This document shows positions 13,368 through 19,045 of a stretch of 21,883 bases of DNA, one piece after another (the stretch's first letter is position 1; every line of letters begins with the position of its first letter). The DNA is taken from positions 1-21,883 of IMG/VR virus record IMGVR_UViG_3300013119_000239; one strand, written 5' to 3'. The position numbers and the translations under genes were made by a program. Source of the DNA: a virus. The notes beneath the pieces were generated by a model. That model worked only from the letters and a program-made list of their open reading frames with translations, was not told the DNA's origin and ran no database searches.

Positions 13368-13469
13368 ATGCCAAAAGTAGGAAAAAAAGTATTTGCTTAT
13401 ACAAAAGCAGGAACAAAAAAAGCAAAAGCCTTTGCTAAGAAAACAGGAAAGAGATTAAAAAGAAAATAA
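13368..13469 (+). CDS. 33-aa very basic peptide
   Basis: An ORF of 33 codons: MPKVGKKVFAYTKAGTKKAK and on to RLKRK, with 13 Lys and 2 Arg and no acidic residue. It starts 11 nt after the peptidase stop and ends just before a promoter. From memory, similar 'MPKVG.K.f.YT..G...A...AKK.GK' peptides recur in many uncultured tailed phages, usually unannotated. The charge suggests nucleic-acid binding, for instance a small packaged DNA-binding peptide, but that is inference. No SD is present. Confidence 0.6.
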   Translation: MPKVGKKVFAYTKAGTKKAKAFAKKTGKRLKRK

Positions 13470-13471
13470 AA

Positions 13472-13500
13472 TTGAAAAACATTTCATTTTATGATATAAT
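13472..13500 (+). promoter_or_regulatory. sigma70-type promoter with extended -10, for the holin-like gene
   Basis: TTGAAA (13472-13477) and a perfect TATAAT (13495-13500) are 17 bp apart, with TG at 13492-13493 giving an extended -10. Predicted start is near 13506-13507, leaving a leader of about 15 nt before the ATG at 13522. The layout copies the terminase promoter (same spacer, same TGn, similar distance to the ATG), which raises confidence in both. Confidence 0.8.
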
Positions 13501-13521
13501 TAATAAAATAAAGAAAACTTT

Positions 13522-13728
13522 ATGAAAAACTTAAAGATTTGGTACAAATCAAAAACCTTCTGGATAGCAGTAAGTAAACTTGCTATTGGTACTGGAATGC
13601 TATTTAGTGGTGAACTAGATATACCAGCTTACTGTTTAATGGCTTATGGTGTATTAGATGTTGTAATTCGTTACTATACTACAACTTCACTTGAAGCACC
13701 TAGTTTATTGGGTAGATTTAAAAAATAA
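13522..13728 (+). CDS. small holin-like membrane protein
   Basis: A 68-aa protein with two likely membrane helices, about residues 13-29 (FWIAVSKLAIGTGMLFSG) and 34-51 (IPAYCLMAYGVLDVVIRYY). It has a basic N-terminus (KNLKIWYKSK) and a basic end (GRFKK). The 'WYKSKTFW' opening and the 'i...G......R..T' region resemble small membrane proteins in phage lysis cassettes. Size, topology and its place just after the peptidase favour a holin or holin-like role. It has its own promoter upstream and a predicted terminator at 13863-13883, so it can be made independently of the operon. No SD; start is the first ATG after the promoter. Confidence 0.65.
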   Translation: MKNLKIWYKSKTFWIAVSKLAIGTGMLFSGELDIPAYCLMAYGVLDVVIRYYTTTSLEAPSLLGRFKK

Positions 13729-13862
13729 CTACTTAATATATAACTGTTATATCCCGAAAGAGATATAATGGGTAGAATTCAATGACCTTATAGTATCAAG
13801 AGTTCAATAGTAACGATTGTTGATGGGGCATCTTCATACAAGAAAAGAGAGAATTCTATTTT

Positions 13863-13883
13863 CAGAACATTAGTTCTGTTTTT
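13863..13883 (+). terminator. rho-independent terminator
   Basis: CAGAAC (13863-13868) pairs with GTTCTG (13873-13878) around ATTA, followed at once by TTTTT (13879-13883). The stem is short with 50% GC, so termination may be partial. It would end a transcript of about 375 nt from the promoter at 13472. Confidence 0.65.
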
Positions 13884-13884
13884 A

Positions 13885-13913
13885 CCTGAGAGCCACTATA
13901 TGTGGCTTTCGGG
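13885..13913 (+). other. 12-bp hairpin upstream of the 13937 gene
   Basis: Bases 13885-13896 pair fully with 13902-13913 (two G-U pairs) around TATAT; the core is AGCCAC/GTGGCT. It lies directly after the terminator T-tract and 23 nt before the next ATG, with no T-tract of its own. It may protect the 5' end of the downstream message, act as an RNase III site, or back up the terminator. It is the longest continuous hairpin between genes here. Confidence 0.55.
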
Positions 13914-13936
13914 CAAGAATAATTAATTTAAATAAT

Positions 13937-14344
13937 ATGGCAAATATTATAACAAACAATTTTAAGGAAAAATTAATGGAAGGTGCTTATAATCTTACAA
14001 CTGATACAGTTAAGGTTGCACTTTTAACATCAAGTGAATCACCTGCTGCTGAAGATGAAACTTTTAGTAATACTAATGAAGTATCTGGGACAGGTTATAC
14101 AGCTGGTGGAGCAACACTAACTAATCCGACTGTTACACAAGATGACACCGATGATGAGGGTGTATATGATGCAGATGATGTAACTTGGAGTAGTTCAACA
14201 ATTACAGCAAGATACGCAGTAATTTATAATACTACTGTTGCTGATGATATAATGGCTTACATTGATTTTACAGAGGATAAAAGTTCTTCTAGTTCCGACT
14301 TTAAAATAGAGTGGAATGCAGAAGGAATTATTAACTTAAGCTAA
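13937..14344 (+). CDS. conserved phage structural protein of unknown role
   Basis: A 135-aa beta-rich protein with a well-known phage pattern: MANIITNNFKEKLMEGAYNL, then DTVKVALLTS, VSGTGYTAGGATL (49-61), DADDVTWSSSTITARYAVIY and a closing EWNAEGIINL. I recognise this family as common in tailed phages and prophages, near neck and tail genes, usually annotated as hypothetical or structural. No catalytic motif is visible. It overlaps nothing; the DNRLRE gene starts 1 nt after its stop. A virion component is likely, its exact place unknown. Confidence 0.75.
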   Translation: MANIITNNFKEKLMEGAYNLTTDTVKVALLTSSESPAAEDETFSNTNEVSGTGYTAGGATLTNPTVTQDDTDDEGVYDADDVTWSSSTITARYAVIYNTTVADDIMAYIDFTEDKSSSSSDFKIEWNAEGIINLS

Positions 14345-14345
14345 A

Positions 14346-15143
14346 ATGGCTACATATACAATCACGACTGATACTTATGTAAAAGAAAGCTCTCCGACAA
14401 CAAGTTATGGTGCTGCTACTATTCTTGATTTAAGTAACTACTTAAATGAAAGTAGAGAGGGAATATGTTATTTTTATGTAGACTTATCTAACGCTCCTAT
14501 GGCAGAATCAGCTTATTTATGGGTTTATGTAGACAGTTATAGTGAATGGTCAGATAACACAACCGTTTATTCTCGCAGATTAACTAGTTCTTTTTCTAAT
14601 AGCTCAACCTGGAATACAAAACCAACCGAAACTACAACAAATCAAGGAACAACAACTAAATCGGATACAGATACTGGTTGGCAATCATTTGATATTAAGG
14701 ATATAGTAAATGATATTGTTGGTGGAGAAACTAATTATGGAATAGCATTAAGGCGAGATGGTGCTGGGGGTAATCAATCTATGAGCATCCATTCTATTGA
14801 AAATGCTTCTGATAATGATCCATACATTGAAATAACTGCAGCAGAAACAATAATTTCACCAAGTGCAGTTGTTATAACAGCTTCAGCTCCAGACCCAACA
14901 CTAGAATATGGTTATACAATAACTCCTGATGTTACTAATATAACACTTACAGCTCCTACACCTACATTAGTACTTCCTATAACAGTAACACCAGATTCAT
15001 TAGTAATAAATTTAACAATACCAAACCCAATGTATATAGCTTGGGCTAACAGAACAAAACCAAGTACATCTTGGACAGAAAGAACAAAACCAAGCACAAG
15101 TTGGTCTGATAGAACAAAACCAATTACTAATTGGAATAATTAA
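14346..15143 (+). CDS. DNRLRE-domain (CBM96-like) virion protein with C-terminal repeats
   Basis: Residues 1-165 match a DNRLRE domain: TDTYVKESSPTTSYGAA at the start, GICYFYVDLS, AYLWVYVDS, a 'STWNTKPT' segment, WQSFDIKDIVNDIV and NYGIALRRDG. This beta-jelly-roll type binds polysaccharide in known members and is found in secreted and phage surface proteins. Residues about 170-230 form two or three Thr/Pro-rich beta repeats (ITPDVTNITLTAPTPTL). The end is three 10-residue copies of RTKPSTSW. The likely role is attachment to a glycan, as a tail fibre or decoration. No signal peptide. Confidence 0.7.
   Translation: MATYTITTDTYVKESSPTTSYGAATILDLSNYLNESREGICYFYVDLSNAPMAESAYLWVYVDSYSEWSDNTTVYSRRLTSSFSNSSTWNTKPTETTTNQGTTTKSDTDTGWQSFDIKDIVNDIVGGETNYGIALRRDGAGGNQSMSIHSIENASDNDPYIEITAAETIISPSAVVITASAPDPTLEYGYTITPDVTNITLTAPTPTLVLPITVTPDSLVINLTIPNPMYIAWANRTKPSTSWTERTKPSTSWSDRTKPITNWNN
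15051..15134 (+). repeat. three tandem 30-bp repeats encoding RTKPSTSW-type units
   Basis: Residues 236-243, 246-253 and 256-263 of the DNRLRE protein read RTKPSTSW, RTKPSTSW and RTKPITNW, each 10 residues apart. The DNA is also repeated (AGAACAAAACCAAGYACA-like in the first two), so the array probably grew by duplication and can vary in copy number. Confidence 0.85.
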
Positions 15144-15163
15144 ATAAATATTAAATAAAATAT

Positions 15164-15829
15164 ATGACATTAACTACAATAAGAGATAAAGTGCGTAGAT
15201 TGTTAGGTGGAATATCATCCACTGAATATTCTGATGCAAATATAAATATTTCAATAAATAATTGTTATCATTCCTTTATTACAAAAGCTATTATAAATAA
15301 TGGACAATGGGAAGTAAATGGAGAAGTTGCTACCTCTGATATTGTTGCAGACCAAAAAGAATACATATTACCTTCTGATTTATTAGCTCTTAAAAGAATA
15401 GAGATTAACTTTACAGGTGGAACTAATACTTGGGATGTAGCAAATATTATTGATATGCGAAATAAACCTGGGGCTATATCTAACGATACTGCTGATGGTA
15501 CATCACCTAAGGTAAGAGTATTTGATAGTTCTTTATTCTTAGAAGATAATCCAGCATCTAATTCTACAAATGGTTTGAAGATATTCTATAGTAAAGAATC
15601 TACAGAATTATCAAGTGATTCAGATGAACCAACATTACCAGAATATTTACACGATGGTTTAATATATAGTGCTTGTTTAGATTATGCGATTGAAACAGAA
15701 CAGAATAAAAGAATAAATAATTTTAAAGCATTACTTACAGAAAAGGAGTCAGAATTAGAAGAATATTATGCTAATAGATTACCTGCTGTAAGACCAAGAA
15801 TAAAAATTAAAGATGAAAACTATGCCTAA
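15164..15829 (+). CDS. head-tail adaptor (P22 gp4-like)
   Basis: A 221-aa protein. The N-terminus MTLTTIRDKVRRLLGG ... EYSDANINISINNCYHSF and the following QKEYILPSDLLALKRIEI (about 65-82) follow the usual 'ti...v.......ys...i...iN.a......tfdyt......i..i' layout of phage connector or adaptor proteins: short helical start, beta middle, long C-terminal helix (RINNFKALLTEKESELEEYY). In P22-type phages this subunit docks under the portal and is followed by the gp10 stopper, and here a beta-propeller gene overlaps its end. Assignment is by pattern and order. Confidence 0.7.
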   Translation: MTLTTIRDKVRRLLGGISSTEYSDANINISINNCYHSFITKAIINNGQWEVNGEVATSDIVADQKEYILPSDLLALKRIEINFTGGTNTWDVANIIDMRNKPGAISNDTADGTSPKVRVFDSSLFLEDNPASNSTNGLKIFYSKESTELSSDSDEPTLPEYLHDGLIYSACLDYAIETEQNKRINNFKALLTEKESELEEYYANRLPAVRPRIKIKDENYA

Positions 15830-17291
15830 TATAACAATAGGAGTAAATGATTTTATTAGAGGAGTATCTACTTCAGACGATTTACCAGATGGTGGTTATA
15901 GTCCAGATGACAAAGGACAAAATCTTTTATCTAATCCAGGAACATTAAATCAAGGTACACAAATAAGCCAATTAGATACAAATATTGTTGGTGAAATTTT
16001 TGGTGCAGAAGATGGAGAAAGTTCCAATTTATTATATTTTATTGGTAATGCTTCAAATGAAGATGGTAAGTTTTATATGTGGGATGCAATTGGTAATCAA
16101 CCAACATTAAAACAATCAGATACGACTGGAGCAAATTATAATTCATTTTATAGTGATACATGTTGGTATGAAAATAGATTTTATGTTACGTCCCATAATG
16201 AAATAGCTCATTTAAATGCTGATGGCACAACTCTTACAACTGGTTTTTGGCAAACAAATGCTGGTACAGCATTATTATCAAGTGCCACCAATCCAATTAG
16301 ACATCCATTATTGGTATTTGATGATAAGATGTTTATTGGTAACGGTACTCAAATTGATTATTGGGATGGTACAAATGCAGTAGAAGATGTAGTAACAATT
16401 CCAGATAATGAAAAAATTAGAATAATGGATTTAAGACAAGACCCAGCAACTGGTGATATGTTGATAGCTGTTATGGCAAATACTAATCAAACTGGTGGTA
16501 AACATAGAGGAAAAATTTATGTATGGGATGGTTTTTCTCCAGTACCAAATAGAGAGATTATAGTAAATGGATTTATAACAGCCTTTCATTCTTTTGGTGG
16601 GGTTATGTATGTCTTTTATGATAATTATATTGGTTATTGGAATGGAAATGGCATAATACCAATTAGAAGACTGGACTTAACAAGAACAACTATTCCAACA
16701 ACGTTTGATGCTGATGCTGGGGGAGATGATCCAGATAATTATATTTGGACAGCAAAGGTGTCTGATGATGGAGAAACAATGCTTATAGGAGATGGAGAAA
16801 ATATATTAGCATACGGAAGAGTTTTAGCTGGTGGAAAGAAAATTTGGTATTATCCATCTAAGAGTATAGACGGAACCATTGGATTATTACATCATATTGG
16901 TGATAGTAAGTTTGCTATAGCAGACAAGGATGGTGCTAATACTAATTTTGGTTATATTAATATGTTAACTTCGACTCCAGCTCAACCAACTAATTGGTTA
17001 TCTAATAAATATTTTTTACCTACTAATTCAAGAATTAAAAAAGTAGAAGTTTTAACATCACCACTTGTTACTGGGGATACTGTAAGTTTTAAATTAAGAA
17101 AATCCTCAGCCCCTACTACTGATATTGCTATTGGTTCTATGAGTACCAATGGACAATCACAAGCAACATTTAAAGAATTTAATATTGAAACATCTTCGGT
17201 TCAAATAAGGATAACAAATAGTGGTGGAAATTCAGCAGTACAAATAAAACAGATTAAAATATATTATGAACCAACTGAAAAAGAAGTTTAA
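15822..17291 (+). CDS. beta-propeller neck/stopper protein (P22 gp10-like)
   Basis: Started at the ATG at 15822 (MPNITIGVNDFIRGVS), 489 aa; an in-frame ATG at 15813 would add 3 residues. It overlaps the adaptor gene by 8 nt. Repeated blade-like strands appear throughout, such as NLLYFIGNAS, WYENRFYVTSH, LLVFDDKMFIGNG, GKIYVWDG, GGVMYVFYDNYIGYW and GETMLIGDGENI, typical of a six-to-seven blade propeller. A separate beta domain follows from about residue 395. P22 gp10 has a similar length, contains a beta-propeller and sits directly after gp4, so a DNA-retaining stopper under the adaptor is the best reading. Confidence 0.65.
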   Translation: MPNITIGVNDFIRGVSTSDDLPDGGYSPDDKGQNLLSNPGTLNQGTQISQLDTNIVGEIFGAEDGESSNLLYFIGNASNEDGKFYMWDAIGNQPTLKQSDTTGANYNSFYSDTCWYENRFYVTSHNEIAHLNADGTTLTTGFWQTNAGTALLSSATNPIRHPLLVFDDKMFIGNGTQIDYWDGTNAVEDVVTIPDNEKIRIMDLRQDPATGDMLIAVMANTNQTGGKHRGKIYVWDGFSPVPNREIIVNGFITAFHSFGGVMYVFYDNYIGYWNGNGIIPIRRLDLTRTTIPTTFDADAGGDDPDNYIWTAKVSDDGETMLIGDGENILAYGRVLAGGKKIWYYPSKSIDGTIGLLHHIGDSKFAIADKDGANTNFGYINMLTSTPAQPTNWLSNKYFLPTNSRIKKVEVLTSPLVTGDTVSFKLRKSSAPTTDIAIGSMSTNGQSQATFKEFNIETSSVQIRITNSGGNSAVQIKQIKIYYEPTEKEV

Positions 17292-17655
17292 AATTGAAGA
17301 AGGATTAATAGTCGAAGAAGAAAAACGACCAATAGAAGAAAAACCTATTGAAGATTTAATAATTGAAGAAGAACTAGATGTATTGCCAGCAAAAGAAGAA
17401 TCAGAAGTTGATTTAATTTTATCAAGACAAAAGATTAAAGATTTACATAATCATAATGGTACAAATTCAGAATTAGTTTCTGTTACAAATTTATTTGATT
17501 TTATAGAAACAGTAACCACTATACCAACACATAAACCTAGATTCTTTTATGAACAATATAAAATATATATAGATGATTTAACTAGTCCGACTGTCAAAAG
17601 ATTATACATCTATTCAAATAAGGCTAAAATTTGGTCTTATATAACATTAACTTAA
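17266..17655 (+). CDS. small virion-associated protein of unknown function
   Basis: A 129-aa protein overlapping the propeller gene by 26 nt. Residues 1-50 are Glu/Lys-rich with repeats of 'EEKPIEDLIIEEEL' type. Residues about 56-129 look folded: KDLHNHNGTNSELV (an HNHNG motif), then THKPRFFYEQYKIYIDD and RLYIYSNKAKIWSYITL. I have an impression that this C-terminal type recurs in phage structural regions, but I cannot name it. In P22 the gene after gp10 is the tail needle gp26; this protein lacks a long coiled coil, so equivalence is not supported. Confidence 0.6.
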   Translation: MNQLKKKFKIEEGLIVEEEKRPIEEKPIEDLIIEEELDVLPAKEESEVDLILSRQKIKDLHNHNGTNSELVSVTNLFDFIETVTTIPTHKPRFFYEQYKIYIDDLTSPTVKRLYIYSNKAKIWSYITLT

Positions 17656-17662
17656 CAAACAT

Positions 17663-19039
17663 ATGCCACAATACACAATACAATCTGGTGATACTTTAAC
17701 AGGTATAGCACAGAGCCTTGGTACTACAGTTTCAGCTTTACAGGCAGCTAATCCTAATATATCAGACCCAAACTTAATACAAGCTGGAGCTACTTTAAAT
17801 TATGCTGAACAACAAGCTGGATTAACTGATGTAGAGGGAATGCCAAGTGAAATAGATAGTTCTGCTGGTGAAGAATTACAAACAGAACTATTACAAGAAG
17901 GTTCTTATGCTAGTACAATAGAAAGAACAACAGAAGGTGCTTTAACTGATGTAGAACGAGTATTATTACAGATTAGACAACAACAAGCAGAAGCTACTAC
18001 AACTGCTTTAGAAAAAGAAAAAGAATCAAAAGAAGCAGAGGCTCTTGGATTAAAAACTTTTAGAGAAAAAGAATCTGAACTAGATATTTATAAGAGGTTT
18101 GAAGAAGAAACTGGTCTTAAGGAAAGAGAAAAAGAACTTACGGATATTTTAGAGAATATAAAGAAATTACAAGAACAGTATATTACTGATGAAGAAGCTC
18201 TTATAGGACAATCTGCTACAATGAAAACATTAACAGGAAAGAGAAAACACTTAGCTAGAACATTAGATGCTAAAGTTTCACTATTCTCTGCTAGTGCTGA
18301 TATTGTAACTAATAAAATTTCTTCTGCTAAAACAAGAATAACTAATTACTTTACTAGAGCTAAATCAGATAGAGATTCTGAAATAAGCAGAAGAAATAAA
18401 CTTATTGAATTACACGATAAAAATATTCTTTCATTAGAAACAGACCAAAGATTTGCTAATGAATCAGAAATTAAAATATTAGAAGACTTTAATACAAGAC
18501 AAGAAGCAGAAAAAGGAGCTATATTAGATTTAATGACAAATCCAATAACAGCTCTTGCTATACAAAAATCTGCTATGGATATTGATTTAGAGAATGATAG
18601 TTATGAAGATATAGTTATGAAGATACAACCTATATTAGCAGGTTTAAAAGCTGCGTCATTAGCACCGTCTGGTGAAAAACCAGGACTAACATTGTCAATG
18701 GAAGAAGCTAAGAGACAAGATATAATATATGAAAAGGATGGGGAGTGGATAGTAGATGACTTAAAGATACAGGATATGGGCTACTCAAGAGATGCTTTTA
18801 GAAGAATAGTTAATGAAGCTTCATTACTTGCAGACCAATTAAATTCAGGAACACCAATAGTGACCCCAAGTCCAACAGTGGGTGGCACTGGGGGATTAGT
18901 AGGATGGGCAACTGGAGGTGCTGAAGAAACTATTAAAGAAACTTATGGTAGCCTTAGAGGTTTTGAAAAAGAAACTAAAGGAAGATTTAAACACTGGGGA
19001 ATAAGAACAATATCAAATTTATTATTTGGTAATAAATAA
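17663..19039 (+). CDS. LysM-domain coiled-coil virion protein
   Basis: A 458-aa protein. Residues 3-47 form a LysM domain (YTIQSGDTLTGIAQSLGTT ... LQAANPNI ... IQAGATL), which binds peptidoglycan. Residues about 90-290 are a long charged coiled coil. A C-terminal part ends in a Gly-rich stretch (GGTGGLVGWATGG) and a short helix. No catalytic domain is visible. A peptidoglycan-binding, mostly helical protein next to the giant ORF suggests a virion protein that contacts the cell wall during DNA ejection. The ATG lies 7 nt after the previous stop, without SD. Confidence 0.7.
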   Translation: MPQYTIQSGDTLTGIAQSLGTTVSALQAANPNISDPNLIQAGATLNYAEQQAGLTDVEGMPSEIDSSAGEELQTELLQEGSYASTIERTTEGALTDVERVLLQIRQQQAEATTTALEKEKESKEAEALGLKTFREKESELDIYKRFEEETGLKEREKELTDILENIKKLQEQYITDEEALIGQSATMKTLTGKRKHLARTLDAKVSLFSASADIVTNKISSAKTRITNYFTRAKSDRDSEISRRNKLIELHDKNILSLETDQRFANESEIKILEDFNTRQEAEKGAILDLMTNPITALAIQKSAMDIDLENDSYEDIVMKIQPILAGLKAASLAPSGEKPGLTLSMEEAKRQDIIYEKDGEWIVDDLKIQDMGYSRDAFRRIVNEASLLADQLNSGTPIVTPSPTVGGTGGLVGWATGGAEETIKETYGSLRGFEKETKGRFKHWGIRTISNLLFGNK

Positions 19040-19045
19040 AATAAT

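Larger units (their letters stand above)
13729..13936 (+). ncRNA. 208-nt gene-free region with several RNA hairpins
   Basis: No credible ORF is present. From 5' to 3' there are: TTATATC/GATATAA (13747-13768) with a C-GAAA-G cap; an 8-bp stem TAGAATTC (13773-13780) with GAATTCTA (13851-13858) that encloses 70 nt, including a GATG-GGG-CATC hairpin (13822-13832); a terminator hairpin (13863-13883); and a 12-bp hairpin just before the next gene (13885-13913). The part to 13883 could be a structured 3' end of the holin-like transcript or a small RNA processed from it. No known RNA family is recognised. Confidence 0.5.

Noticed and set aside
16762-16776. Hammerhead ribozyme core (CTGATGA ... GAAA)
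   Set aside because: The bases between do not pair, there are no flanking stems, and the stretch encodes conserved-looking propeller sequence.
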